Notes: generated from the letters alone by a model not told the origin. A stretch of 64,000 nucleotides of DNA from Prosopocoilus inquinatus (GCA_036172665.1 CM069876.1:45167001-45231000), one strand, 5' to 3'. Counted from the stretch's first letter, positions 1-12,292 are shown. Made by a program: numbers and translations.

Positions 1-850
1 CCGCCTGATGCCCCCGGAATCTCGCGCTTTGAACTCGCAAACTTTGCAACCGTACGGTTTCTCTCCGGTGTGTGTCAACATGTGCCGCTTCAAGTGCGTG
101 CTCTGTCGACACTTGTAATCGCAAAGGTCGCAGCCCAACGGTTTCTCGTCGGTGTGCGTTAACTTGTGCTTCCTCAAATGAGCGTACTGCTGACATTTGT
201 AATCGCAAATGTCACAATGGAACGGCATTTGATTGTGTATTGTTATTATGTGATGGCTCAGGTTTATGCGTTCCCTGCACTTAAACTCGCAAACAGGACA
301 AGTAAATTCCCTCTCGTCGTCGGTGTGTTTCAGCTTATGCATCTTCAACCCGGCCATGTACTGAGCTTTAAAATCGCAACGATCACAACTGTATAATTTC
401 TCGCCGGTGTGTCCGGACATGTGCAGTTTCAGATTGAAGGCCTGCCGGCACTTATAATCGCAGGAAGGGCACTTGAACGGCTTCTCATCGCTGTGTATTA
501 ACATGTGCCGCTTCATGTTTCCACGTTCCCGGGATTCGTAATCGCAAAGGTTACAACTGTACAACTTCATGCCGCCGGTGTGCGTTAACATATGCCGCGC
601 CAAGTTTTTGGCGGTTTGCAATTTCAATGCGCAGGAGTTGCACGTCAGCGACTTCTCGTCGGTGTGCGTTTTCATGTGCCGCTTCAGTCCTTCGGATTGG
701 TGAGACCGGTGATCGCATAGCAAGCATTTGAACGGTTTCTCGCCGGTGTGCGTCAGCAGGTGCTTCTTGAAAGACTCCACGCTTTTGAATTTGGAACCGC
801 ATATGTTGCATTTGACCGGACTTTTGTCCGTATTCTTTTCAAGTTTGCAC
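1..850 (-). CDS. C2H2 zinc finger protein, internal exon, open at left edge
   Basis: The minus strand is open from a splice acceptor (TTTCAG before 850) to base 1. It encodes nine complete and one cut C2H2 fingers in tandem. The cores follow C-x2-C-x12-H-x3-H, for example CNICGSKF..HLLTH, CDYKCRQAF..HMSGH and CDLCDYKCRQ..HMLTH, with TGEKP- or TDEKP-like linkers. Several fingers carry CDYKC/CDYES in place of the usual aromatic pattern, and finger seven has an extra residue between its histidines. Such poly-finger proteins are usually sequence-specific nuclear DNA-binding factors; the target cannot be read from this. The 5' exons must lie right of 850 and were not found, and the C-terminus lies beyond the left edge. 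Exon reading is firm; the gene's identity is unknown. Confidence 0.9.
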
Positions 851-979
851 CTGAAATAAGATAAACTTTAATAAAGTTTATAATACTTGATGGTTAAAAA
901 TTATTTCAAAACATGTCGTTCTAATAATTACATCTAATTGCTTAGCATTTATTAAAAACACTTGAAAGGTGGGATACAA

Positions 980-1265
980 AAAGATTTAAGCCAGGATTAA
1001 ATTTCCGCTTAATTTAGGCTGCGTTGTATGAAAGTTTTAAATCAGGATTAAATTTAAGCCTAAGTTAGAATGTGAGACATCTTATGACGTAAGACATAAT
1101 GTGTCTCACATCCTAAGTAAAGCTTCAAGTTAAACCTGGCCTAAATCTTTTATACAACGTAGCCTTAGAATGTGACACCACAAAATATGTTGTAGTACGT
1201 GCTGTTGTCTGTCACATTCTAACTTAGGATTAAATTTAATCCCGGCTTAAACCTTGCATGAAACC
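980..1265. repeat. foldback (MITE-like) element
   Basis: The two ends are imperfect inverted copies: TTTAAGCCAGGATTAAAT near 985 pairs with ATTTAATCCCGGCTTAAA near 1240. Inside, the phrase around 'agaatgtgagacatc' and its complement recur, so most of the ~285 bp folds on itself. No ORF. It looks like a non-autonomous inverted-repeat element just upstream of the zinc finger exon. Confidence 0.6.
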
Positions 1266-1269
1266 AAGT

Positions 1270-2300
1270 CTTAAAGTTAGCAATAAAGTAGAAAACAAAC
1301 GCCTGGACATTCAATGAAACAAATAAAAAAATATTCTCGTTTCAAAATATAAAATTTATTCAATCTCTTAGTTTTTGCTTGCACAGGTACCATACATTCA
1401 ATTGTTTCCATTTTTCTTTTTTTAATTTTTTTCTCGAAATCAACGATGCTAACAAACAGTGAGCGAGTTGAACAGTTCTATACGAAAGGTGAAATGTAGA
1501 CCGGGCCATCTTTGATGTACAGGAGAATGTCAGGGGTGACACTGAGGAGTAGGCAGATTGAGGCACAATGCCAATACTCTCTTGAGAATGGCTACAAAAT
1601 CACACCGAAAACATCAAGCTTTTAACAGCGTTTTCTAATGGTCGCACTGGTGCACAATCAGTGTATACATATCCATCTCTTATTATCACAAGAGGTTAAA
1701 ATGAGATGGAAATACACTTGGTGTGCACTAGCGCAGCCTTTGCAAAATTCTACATGTAAGACATGGTTCATGTTCCTGTGAATACACAAAAAAAAATAAT
1801 AATAATGATGACGCGGCGCTTACCCATTCCAGCCGAACACTTTCAATTTAATTCTTTGATTATTTATTGCCGCTTTTTTTAATTATTTGGCGCTGATTTC
1901 CACCCAGCACTCACTAACGCACTGTCATTTAATTGTAAATTAACCATCTCACTCTATTTTCTTTTATCATTGTCATTATTATTAACATTAAACAACATAC
2001 AGAATAAATTTTAAGGTTAGGTTTCTTCCCCATCTGAAAGTGGATGGACGGGGACAAATTAGTAGTAAAACAAGGAACGGAAACAAATTAACATAGAAAT
2101 TATTCGTACAATCAGAGGGCAAGATGCAAGATTTCTTATCCTAAAATTTACTACAATTGTGCGAGTGTTTCCTGGAGTTGGTTTCCGTACCCTAATTTAC
2201 TACAATTGTAGTTTTACTTTTCCTGCTAATTTTTCTCTGTATGGCTTGCACAAACTGGTCTTAATAACTCCAAGGATGCATTTGAAGTCTTCGGACATGG
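1270..2300. other. noncoding stretch with one small hairpin element
   Basis: AT-rich with no convincing exon on either strand. It holds one ~100-bp hairpin at about 1635-1737, whose arms read CTGGTGCACAATCAGTGTAT and its near complement ATACACTTGGTGTGCACTAG. The short minus-strand ORF at 1360-1566 has no domain or splice support. Confidence 0.5.
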
Positions 2301-2308
2301 TATAAGCT

Positions 2309-4355
2309 CTGTTGTAACTGGTCGAGAAACCGTACACTGTACGATCACGAGCATGCGCATTGAACAAAAGTACATGCGCAGTAAAAAAAAAGAACACACG
2401 ATTTGTTTACTGCGCATGCTCGTGATCGTACAGTGAACGGTTTCTCGAGCAGTTGGAACAAAGCTATTAAGTGCAAAAATCGAATCTACATAACACAGGG
2501 TGTCCCAACAGTACGTTTTCGGACTGTACCTCGATAACTACTGCAGATACACAAAGAATTTCCAGACATTTTTTGTTTTAAACTTTAGAGGTCTACAACA
2601 TATTACCACTTTCATCTGTACAGAGTGAATCAAAACGGTGGTACTGGATGCAACTGTTTTATTTCAAACGGCACACCCTACATGTGATTTCAAATTTGGA
2701 TTGCCTATAGAATTCTACACATTTTTTTATATACCATAATCCATGCCTAAATCTAACGGTTCTGAAGATACAGTAGGACTTCTATGCCCTAATCCGAATC
2801 TCCAGTGAACCGAACAGAGGAGATTCGAAGCCACAATCCGAACGACGTCTGCTTAATCAAGAACAGCAAAGTGATTCCTGCTGGAAATCCCTTAGTTTCA
2901 AGTTGTCTAAGATATGCTGTGTTTATTTACACGGTTTATTGTTTATTAGAATTTTGACCGCCAGCCTCGGATTCGTAGGATAGCGGTAGCACAAAGTAGC
3001 GGCGGTAAATTGGGAGCGAATGACGTCACAAAGTACATGCGCAGTAAAAAAAAAGAACACACGATTTGTTTACTGCGCATGCTCGTGATCGTACAGTGAA
3101 CGGATTCTCGAGCAGTTTGAACAAAGCTATTAAGTGCAAAAACCGAATCTACATAATACAGGGTGTCCCAACAATACGTTTTCGGACTATATCTCGATAA
3201 CTACTGCAGATACAAAAAGAATTTCCAGACATTTTTTGTTTTAAACTTTAGAGGTCTACAACATATTACCACTTTCATCTGTACAGAGTGAATCAAAACG
3301 GTGGTACTGGATGCAACTGTTTTATTTCAAATGGCACACTCTACATGTGATGTCAAATTTGGATTGCCCATAGAATTCTACACATTTTTTTATATGCCAT
3401 AATCCGTGCCTAAATCTAACGGTTCTGAAGATAGAGTAGGACTCCTATGCCCTAATCCGAATCTCCAGTGAACCGAACAGCGGAGATTCGAAGCAACAAT
3501 CCGAACGACGCCTGCTTAATCAAGAACAGCAAAGTGATTCCTGCTGGAAATCCCTTGGTTTCAAGTTGTCTAAGATATGTTGTGTTTATTCACACGGTTT
3601 ATTGTTTATTAGAATTTTGACCGCCAGCCTCGGATTCGTAGGATAGCGGTAGCACAAAGTAGCGGCGGTAAATTGGGAGCGAATGACGTCACAAAAGTAC
3701 ATGCACAGTAAAAAAAAAGAACACACGATTTGTTTACTGCGCATGCTCGTGATCGTACAGTGAACGGATTCTCGAGCAGTTGGAACAAAGCTATTAAATG
3801 CAAAAATCGAATCTACATAATACAGGGTGTCCCAACAATACGTTTTCGGACTATATCTCGATAACTACTGCGGATACAAAAAGAATTTCAAGACATTTTT
3901 GTTTTAAACTTTAGAGGTCTACAACATATTACCACTTTCATCTGTACAGAGTGAATCAAAACGGTGGTACTGGATGCAACTGTTTTATTTCAAATGGCAC
4001 ACCCTACATGTGATGTCAAATTTGGATTGCCCATAGAATTCTACACATTTTTTATATACCATAATCCGTGCCTAAATCTAACGGTTCTGAAGATACAGTA
4101 GGACTTCTATGCCCTAATCCGAATCTCCAGTGAACCGAACAGCGGAGATTCGAAGCAACAATCCGAACGACGCCTGCTTAATCAAGAACAGCAAAGTGAT
4201 TCCTGCTGGAAATCCCTTAGTTTCAAGTTGTCTAAGATATGCTGTGTTTATTTACACGGTTTATTGTTTATTAGAATTTTGACCGCCAGCCTCGGATTCG
4301 TAGGATAGCGGTAGCACAAAGTAGCGGGGTAAATTGGGAGCGAATGACGTCACAA
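2309..4355. repeat. three tandem copies of a ~663-bp repeat with an inverted start
   Basis: Copies begin at about 2369, 3032 and 3696 with AGTACATGCRCAGTAAAAAA and end at about 4355 with AATGACGTCACAA. Each holds TACTGCGCATGCTCGTGATC, ACAGGGTGTCCCAACA and a conserved CGGATTCGTAGGATAGCGG. Differences are scattered point changes. Left of the array, 2309-2360 is the reverse complement of 2410-2465, so the array starts with a small hairpin. A diverged copy in the opposite orientation lies at 8216-8497. No coding potential. Confidence 0.85.
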
Positions 4356-4385
4356 AAAAAATTAAATGTTCAAATAAGAAAATTC

Positions 4386-4592
4386 GAAGGAACTCTTGCA
4401 TTTATTTAAAATTATCAATTTGGAAATTAGAGAGATATATATATAGAGAGAGAGAGAGAGAGAGGAGGAACTCTTGTATTTATTTAAAATTATCAATTTG
4501 GAAATTAGGGAGAGAGAGAGAGAGGAGGAACTCTTGTATTTATTTAAAATTATCAATTTGGAAATTAGGGAGAGAGAGAGAGAGAGAGAGAT
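4386..4592. repeat. minisatellite with GA tracts, three copies
   Basis: Three units of 62-76 bp, each GAGGAACTCTTGTATTTATT followed by AAAATTATCAATTTGGAAAT and a (GA)n run of variable length. The 90-codon plus-strand ORF here is a product of the repeat, not a gene. Confidence 0.85.
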
Positions 4593-4667
4593 GTGTCCAG
4601 GCTTGAAGAGCTCCAGACGAACACATTTTTTGTAGTATGAACTACTTTATTTAAAAAAAAAAAATCG

Positions 4668-6106
4668 GTGAACAGGGCGACTACGCGAGAATTTCTATCC
4701 CCTTTAACTTTTTTATTTTTGATTTCAGTAAAAAATGTTTAACACAAACCTTATAGGAACTAATTCAAAGTTTATGTGCTTGCTCACAGAAAAACAATTG
4801 GTGGTCGGATAAACGAGATATAAACTAAACTTAAGTTTTTTTTTTTTTTAATGGAACATCTGTATATTGTCACGCGTCGGTCGTCTCCAGCAGATTACGA
4901 GCTGTCGACGTCCAGACGCGGGGGTTGCGTAGCTTGGGGGTGAAAAGGGAGTAAACTGCAAACTAACTCATTTAAACAGCAAGGATTACTTTATTGTTTA
5001 AAGGTCAGAAATACAGATAACTCTGTATCCCACGACGACGATCAGATTAACTGACATCTTTTATAAATTACGAACATCTTTTATACTGTCAATGTTCCAA
5101 ATTCCGCAAAACTTTAATTGAACCCGTACTTTGCTCGGTTGCTGAAAAGGTGATGTCAGGATTTTCACGTTGTTTCCAATCGTCATTTCTATTAAATCGT
5201 GAATTAATAATGCCCGAGTTATTTGCGTGTTTGCAACTTTGCGGATTCATGTTACAAGTTCATCGTTCATCGAGTCGTTGCACCAGCAAACCGCTTATCA
5301 GCAAATAACTCGTATTGCATTGGGAAAAATACATTTTAAATTAATTAAATACGATTTTCAAATTTTCCGTAATCGTGACAATATTATTACGATTTTGGAT
5401 TCTAAATTACTACTGGGACTACGTATATAATAAAACTGATAATGTAGATGGTGTCTATAAAATAATTCCTATTTATTATTTTATTTAGAAATAGAAAACG
5501 TGTTAAAAAGATTTACTCTTTACGTAAAAAAAATTGAGAACGCTTTGAATTTATTTTACGTTAAATTTTCAATCATTTTTTAAAGTTCAATTTTTCCGAA
5601 ATATTTTTCGTTTCTAGTTTAAAAGTTAATTTTTAGAAAACATCTAAATCGATATAACATGTTAAATAATGGTAAAAGTTATTCAATGTTATTTTATTTA
5701 AAACCAAAATTTCGTTTATTTTTTTTTTTTTGGATATCCGATGCTCAATTGTTTTTTGTGAATATCTATAGCAGTACTGAAATAAATTCTACAACTTCTT
5801 TTATCTTTCTAAAATAAAAAAAAAATAAAAATAAGTAGGAATTATTTTGTAGACACCATCTACATTATTAGTTTTATTATATATGCAGTGTCATTAGAAT
5901 TTAATTTAGAATCATAAAACATAATAATATACAGGGTGTTTTAAGTTTTGTTTCTATTTCGTTTATCCGACCATCAATTGTTTTTCTGTGAGCACACAGA
6001 GAAAGTTTGAATTGGTCCCTTTAAGTTTTGTATTAAGCATTTTTTTCCTAAAATCAAAAATAAAAGAGGTTAATGTTAGGAATTCTTGCGTAGTCACCCT
6101 GTACAT
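4668..6106. mobile_element. non-autonomous element with ~150-bp inverted repeats, holding a second element
   Basis: The left arm starts with CAGGGCGACTACGCGAGAAT at about 4674 and the right arm ends with the near complement ATTCTTGCGTAGTCACCCTG at about 6100. The arms match with divergence over about 150 bp. A second element lies inside, at about 5424-5888, with ~50-bp arms (ATGTAGATGGTGTCTATAAA against TTTGTAGACACCATCTACAT). No transposase ORF is present, so any movement would need an enzyme from elsewhere. Confidence 0.7.
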
Positions 6107-6183
6107 CAAGTAAGCAACTGCACGGAATTCCAAAAATGTGCAGCGTTCCTTAGATAAAAAAATATAATCACATTAAGCGCACG

Positions 6184-7470
6184 TGATTTGTCAGAAATGT
6201 CACCGTCTCGTAAGAAAATATAAATTTTAAACTTTTTTCGGTGAATCTTCATTTTCACAAATATGTTAATCATGTCAAATCAAATTGGACCTATTATGGA
6301 ATATGTAAAATAAATACAGATCATTGGTTCTTTTTTTTTTTTGTTATGTCAATGTACGTCATTTGTTCAATGTCACGTGACGCCATTTCTCAAAGCTACA
6401 TGACGTCATGCGCGGGCATATGGCGGCCGCTACATTACGGTACCGCTGTCCTAGGAAGCCAAAAGCTTTATTGATTGTGCGTTCAGTTTGCATTGACATT
6501 TATATTTTCCGTCTTTCGTTCGATAATCCGAACATTTCGAAAACCTGAATGAACAAGTGCAATTAAAAACTGTCGTTTGCAGCCATTACTTTATTTATTC
6601 GCATTTTATTTATTTTTAACTTTAGAGAAAATAGACCTGTTTGAATTATTATGATTTGTTAGAAATGTCGCCGTCACGTAAGAAAATGTATACTATTTTA
6701 AACGTTTGGAATCCTTTTTTTTCGGTGAATCTTCATTTTCACAAATATGTTAATTATGTCAAATCAAGTTGGACCTATTATGGAATACGTAAAATAAATA
6801 CAGATAATTGATTTTCTTTCTTTTTTTTTGTTGGTTAGTTACGTCAATGTCCGTCATTTTTTCAATGCCACGTGACGCCATTTCTCAACGCTACATGACG
6901 TCATGCGCGGTCATACGGCGGCCGCTACGTTACGGTACCGCTGTCCTAGGAAGCCAAAGCTTCATTGATTGTGAGTTCAGTTTGCATTGACATTTATATT
7001 TTCCGTCTTTCATTCGATAATCCGAACATTTCGAAAACCTGAATCAACCAGTGCAATTAAAAACTGTCGTTTGCAGCCATTATTTTATTTATTCGTATTT
7101 TATTTATTTTTAACTTTAGAGAAAATAGACCTGTTTGAATTATTATGATTTGTTAGAAATGTCGCCGTCACGTAAGAAAACGTATACTATTTTAAACGTT
7201 TGGAATCCTTTTTTCGGTGAATCTTCATTTTCACAAATATGTTAATCATGTCAAATCAAGTTGGACCTATTACGGAATATGTAAAATAAATACAGAGCAT
7301 TGGTTTTCTTTTTCTTTTTGGTTAGTTACGTCAATGTACGTCATTTTTTCAATGCCACGTGACGCCATTTCTCAACGCTACATGACGTCATGCGCGAGCA
7401 TATGCCGGTCGCTACATTACGGTACCGCTGTCCCAGGAAGCCAAAGCTTTATTATTTTATTTATTCATAT
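6184..7470. repeat. three tandem copies of a ~470-495-bp repeat with E-box and CRE palindromes
   Basis: Units start near 6184, 6652 and 7147 with GATTTGTYAGAAATGTCRCC. Each carries CACGTGACGCCATTTCTCAA, then ACATGACGTCATGCGCG and CTACRTTACGGTACCGCTGT; a NotI-like GCGGCCGC is in copies 1 and 2. Similar short ORFs recur in all three copies, as expected from nucleotide repetition; I do not call them genes. Confidence 0.8.
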
Positions 7471-7570
7471 TTTATTTATTTTTGACTTTAGGAAAAAAAA
7501 GATTTTTTGGTACAGATGTAGTTGATACTTTAACTTATTCTAAGTCACTATTAAATATATTTTTATTTTT

Positions 7571-8066
7571 ACGGGGTGGCCACGGTGCTAAGCTAAAAAT
7601 CAGAAATTTCGAAACGACATACTTAAGTCAATTTTCTTAAATAACATGCCCTATATTTCTATATCGTTAATTGCTTGTTTAATAAAGAACTTTCGTTTTT
7701 GTAATGCATGTCTGTAATATTTTTCTAGAGCCCTATACCTATTTGAATTATTATTATTTCTTTTAAAACGAGCACGTGTCTAAGATGACCATGGAAAACA
7801 AACGAAACAGTTGACATTAAGAATTAGTTTGCCTGTTTTCCACAGCCACCTTATACAATTATTCGTTTTAAAAGAAATAAATAACTTGAATGGGTTATAA
7901 AGTTCTCAAAAAATATTGCAGGTAGGTACAAAAATGAAAGTAGTTTATTAAAAAAAAAAAAAAAACAATTTAGGATCGAAAAATAAAGGGCGTGCTATTT
8001 TTAGAAAATTAACTTCTGTCATTGTCAAATTTCTAATATTTTGTTTGTTACCGTGATCACCCTGTA
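7571..8066. repeat. ~500-bp foldback element
   Basis: The whole segment is an imperfect palindrome. GGGGTGGCCACGGT at 7572 pairs with ACCGTGATCACCCT at 8051, and the centre pairs ATTTCTTTTAAAACGAG with its complement near 7865. No ORF. Confidence 0.6.
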
Positions 8067-8215
8067 ACGATAAAAATACATTTAATAATGACTTATGACA
8101 CCCTTAACTATCAGCTACACCTGTACGAAAAATCTTTTTCTTACAGTTAAAATTAAATAAGATAAGAACAAATAAAATAATGGCTGCAAATGTCAGTTTT
8201 CTGACAAAATGTTAA

Positions 8216-8497
8216 ATATTTCCAGAACGGTTAGATTTAGGCATGGGTTATGCTATACAAAAAATATGTGGAATTTTATGGGCAATCCAAATTTGACATC
8301 GTATATAGGTTGTACCGTTTGAAATTAAAAAAAAGTTGCTTCAATTTGCAGCACTCTGTATAGATGAAAATCATTTTCTGTCACAGACCTCTAAAAGTAA
8401 AAGCAAAAATGTCTTGAACCTTTTTCTTTTTTGTAACCACCGTAGTTACCAAGATATAGGTCGAGAACACACTATTAGGACATCCTGTATTTAGGGC
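8216..8497 (-). repeat. diverged inverted copy of the 663-bp repeat
   Basis: Read on the minus strand, this matches about 280 bp of the 2.4-4.3 kb tandem repeat, starting from the ACAGGGTGTCCC-like end and running through the GGATTGCC segment to ATCTAACGGTTCTG. Divergence is clearly greater than among the tandem copies. Confidence 0.65.
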
Positions 8498-8499
8498 AA

Positions 8500-9355
8500 A
8501 ACAATAAGCACTAACGGGCGTTAGTGACGAGGACAATACAATATCGTTTCTGCACATATTAAAGCAAATCTTCTCAGAATTAATAAAACGTAAATAATTT
8601 CTCAACTCAGGTACGCAAGTCATTCGACTTTTTACTTTTTTCTTCCTCCCCCAAAGTCATCTGGCCATGTTTTAATACTTTCTTTACTCTCCTATGGGTA
8701 ACTGTATTGAAGCTATCTCGTTTTAATGCTATAATCATCTGTTTCCTATGCATTCGCATGGCCACACACCGTTTATTCTTAACTAAATAGTACATGCACG
8801 TTCTTCCTCAATAAAGGCAGAAAGCTTCAAGTACAGGTACATTTGCAAGTACCAAAACTTCATAAAAGAAAAATGGCTTACCTACTTAACAACTTAACAC
8901 ATGAGATTGTAAATCATTGTAACATTTATTATGCTTTAGCTGGTTCTGCTATGTTGGGTTCTGTAGTTTTATAGGTTATGTAGGTTATGGTAGTAGAAGT
9001 TGAGAAGTCTTTATAAAACATGTTTTCGCTTGTAAATACACCGACCTTATTCTATATACAGATTATTTCGAGCAATACAAAGCAAGTCTTATCTACTAAA
9101 TACATCGTTACACCTGTAAATGTAAATGGAGCAAGAGAGATAATCTGCAAGTTCTTACCACAGCACGCAACACTTTTTAAGCCTAAACGTTCACCGTTCG
9201 TCCACATTTCTTAATAAACAAGCACTAAATAACACCACAAATAACACTAAACACGTTTTTTTCTCAACATGCACGCGCACTTCTCATAAAGGTTAACAAA
9301 AAAAAATAAAAATCGGCAAATGACAACATCAGTGTTGCCAATACACTTTAGGTAA
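8500..9355. other. noncoding stretch, nothing recognised
   Basis: AT-rich sequence with only short ORFs lacking splice context or domains. No repeat structure stood out. Confidence 0.5.
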
Positions 9356-9359
9356 TTTC

Positions 9360-9735
9360 TTTTGCTTACAAAATCGTGATCCAAACGTGTTTTGATTCAA
9401 AAACAGACATTCTTTTCTTTGAATGCCGGTTTCATAATGAAACTAAACGAGACTTTAAAATAAAAGTCACATTCTGATGTGTAAAGAAATATGTTCTTGC
9501 ATTACTTTTGACATCTGACTGTGACTTTCGTTTTAAAGTCTCGTTTAATTCGATCATGAAACCGGCCCTGAATTTCTCTATTTTTAAAACATGTTTGGAT
9601 GAATTATGGTTATTTACAAATGAACTGTCAATCAAAAATTTAAGTCAGGCGGTGTTTTGGTGCAACAACTACGTAATTCAGGTCCAAACTATTCGAAACA
9701 CGATTCAAACTTTTAAGCGAAAGAAAGCACCTTTT
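9360..9735. mobile_element. 230-bp MITE (family M1) with a second MITE inserted in it
   Basis: The family has ends GGTGCTTTCTTTCGC / GCGAAAGAAAGCACC; the right end GCGAAAGAAAGCACC is at 9717-9731. An intact copy is at 12,900-13,126, with others at 23,705-23,940 and 44,451-44,684. Here the host is split by a 144-bp palindromic element at 9425-9568 (arms GCCGGTTTCAT / ATGAAACCGGC), flanked by TGAAT on both sides as a likely target duplication. A second copy of that insert is at 16,908-17,052. Confidence 0.8.
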
Positions 9736-9740
9736 GATAA

Positions 9741-9858
9741 TGGGCGCGTTAAGCGGATGCGTTGCTTACTCAGCAGTCGTTTGTGATTGGCTATTAGCTT
9801 CATGTGAGCCAATCACAATTGATTGCTGAGTAAGCAACGCATCCGCTGAACGCGCCCA
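9741..9858. repeat. 118-bp near-perfect hairpin element with CCAAT motifs
   Basis: The arms read TGGGCGCGTTAAGCGGATGC and GCATCCGCTGAACGCGCCCA, with ATTGGCT / AGCCAAT inside. A relative occurs at 34,989-35,124, inserted into another M1-like element. Next to it, 9915-10,080 is a strongly decayed further copy of M1. Confidence 0.75.
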
Positions 9859-10087
9859 TTTACTTTCTTTAATTTATCAGCTGGACACCACATGGCACAT
9901 TTCGATCGCATTTAAGGTGCTTTCTTTCTTTCTTTCTGCATTTACAAAGTTGTGTTCCAAACGTAACGTTAAGCGTTTAAATTCCAAGACACAGATATTC
10001 TTTTGCTACGGATTAATCCACATTCAATCCTGATCGGTAATCCCCTTTGAGAATTCCTATTTTTAAGACTCGGCCTTATTCCCGAAT

Positions 10088-10209
10088 CGAGGGAACAAGC
10101 TCGCAGAATCGCAAGAGAACGTGACGTCAAAATGACGTAGCCTCTCACACAAACGTAAGAAAAGTACGTCATTCTGACGTCACGTTCTCTTGCGCGTTTG
10201 CTCCCTCGC
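10088..10209. repeat. hairpin element with TGACGTCA arms
   Basis: GAGGGAACAAGCTCGCAG at the left pairs with CGCGTTTGCTCCCTC at the right. Inside, AAGAGAACGTGACGTCA faces TGACGTCACGTTCTCTT. About 120 bp, noncoding. Confidence 0.75.
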
Positions 10210-10659
10210 CTGAAAAATAAAACTCCGCAATCGGAAAAAGGCGGAACATTTCAACATGTCCAATAAATTACTTGTACCGCTCTTGTTTGTACGGTCGCGA
10301 GCAATAAATTTTTTGGTCGTCATTGATTGTAATTGTCTCGTCGTATTTGATTAAAAGTAAAGAGATTGACGTCTTCATTTTGAGTACTAGGAATAATTTC
10401 GTAAAAATTTCATTTATTTTCGACCCTTTTTTGAAAAATAAAACAAATTTATATGAAAAATTCTAATTTACGGAATTCAAACTGACGTTTTATTTGACAG
10501 TGACGACCAAAATTTATTGCTAGTACTTATAACTTGTCAATTATTTAGGCATTCTGATTTTATACATTCACATACGTCATCATGGTCCACTTAGTTGAAA
10601 ATGATTTTGTTTTTAATCTTTTGATCAATTTATCAATGTAAAAGTTGTAAAGTTTCTGA

Positions 10660-11900
10660 AAGAGATTTGCTTTCTTATTTCGTATAACAATATTCTGTAA
10701 ATATCGCAGTTTTTGAGATATTCAGACCAATAGATGGCACCTCTATCGACCATCTCGAAAAGTGACGTGTCAAGTTTTTGATTTAATTTTATTTTGCATT
10801 TCACTGCGCTTTTTCTGAAAAATTAATGAAAAAAATATATTTCTTTTTTAATTTCACGGTTTATTTTATTGTTAAATTGGCCGCCGATAGAAGATAATTT
10901 TTGGAAATTACTTCGCAGTTTATTTTTTATTTTATTTAGCTTCGCGTTTTCCTTTTTTTTATTTCGTATGAAAACATTTTGCAAACGTCGCAGTTAGAGA
11001 TCTTCTTCAGACCAATAGATGGCACCTCTATCGACCATCTCGAAAACTGACGTGTTAAGTTTTTGATTTAATTTTATTTTGCACTCCACTGTTTTCGCTT
11101 TTTCTGAAAAATTAACGAAAAAAATATATATTTATTTTTAATTTCACAGTTTATTTCAATGTTAAATCGGCCGCCGAAAGAAGATTATTATTGGAAATTA
11201 CTTCGCAGTTTATTTTTTATTTTACCTTGCTTCGCGTTTTCCTTTTTTTTATTTCGTACGAAAATATTTTGCAAACGTCGCAGTTGGAGATCTTCTTCAG
11301 ACCAATAGATGGCGCGACTACCGACCATCTTGAAAACTGACGCGTTAAGTTATTTTCGGTTCAATTTTGTTTTGCGCTTCGCTTTATGCCGATCTTTTCG
11401 AAAAATTAACGAAAAATATAAATATACTTTCTTAATTTCACAGTTTTTTCTTTTTTTTCGATGTCAAACGTCAATTATTTTTTGAAAATCATTTTTTTAA
11501 TTTCGTAACTGATGCGTTCCATTGGCCGCCGATAGACGGCGCCTCTATTATTTTTGGAAAGAAACACATTAAATTAAATTATTTTTGTTATATTTTAGCG
11601 TGTCTTAATGTTTTATTTTTTCTTTATAAATGAAGTAATCGTTTCGTTAATTTTTGTTTTTAATCAAGATGCGTAATTTTTGAGTTTTGTGACTCGCCAA
11701 CAGATGTCGCCTCTACTGATCGTTTCTTGATCATTTTGAACGTGGTTGGCAATTATTTTTCCATTTGATTTTGCATTTTTCTCACTATTTTCGGTATTAA
11801 ACGAGACAACAAATTTAATTCCGAAAAGTTTGCAAACTTTGCAATTTCCGCTATTAAAGAAACATTAGAATCGCCGCCAACAGAGGGCACCTCGATTGAT
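10660..11900. repeat. ~285-bp tandem repeat, about four decaying copies
   Basis: The phrase CAGACCAATAGATGGCACCT recurs at about 10,725, 11,009 and 11,300, each followed by CTCGAAAA, TGACGYGT and a T-rich tail with GGCCGCCGA. Copies become more diverged towards the right. No ORF. From 11,900 to 12,290 I see nothing further. Confidence 0.75.
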
Positions 11901-12253
11901 CTTCCTGACAAGTGAATCATTTTAGGTAACTATTTGACGTTTTTGTATTTTTTAGTTTTGTATTTCCCAGCGTGTCCCGCACCAAATGACGTCAGTCAAT
12001 TTTATTTTTTTTTACTTTTTGGTTCAACTCTAACAGCAACTTATTAGTTTTTACAGTAATTACGTTGGTATTTCTACGATGAACATTTTTTTATACAACA
12101 GAAAGCCAGAGCCAGGTATTCAAAATAATTAGTTCAGGTCGATTTCGCTTAGTACTTAATTACAATCACGAACATCGATCGATCGATCTCTCACATACCT
12201 AAAATGAAAGGAAACGTTGAGCACAAGAAAAAAGAAATCGTTCGACATTCTTT

Positions 12254-12259
12254 TTTATT
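12254..12259 (-). terminator. poly(A) signal of CUB gene A
   Basis: AATAAA on the minus strand, about 35 nt beyond the gene A stop codon; a plausible cleavage signal. Confidence 0.55.
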
Positions 12260-12292
12260 AAAAACACCACAAAAGGCAGTCATCACTCATTA

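Noticed and set aside
551..811. 86-codon minus ORF overlapping the zinc finger exon
   Set aside because: Out of frame with the C2H2 pattern; it contains no finger residues.
4861..5000. Possible LTR retrotransposon start (TGTCACGCGTCGGTCG)
   Set aside because: No matching second LTR, primer-binding site or polyprotein nearby; the stretch sits within an inverted-repeat element.
6241..7525. Three similar plus-strand ORFs (60-102 codons)
   Set aside because: They recur because the DNA repeats; the text breaks at poly-T runs and has no splice or domain support.
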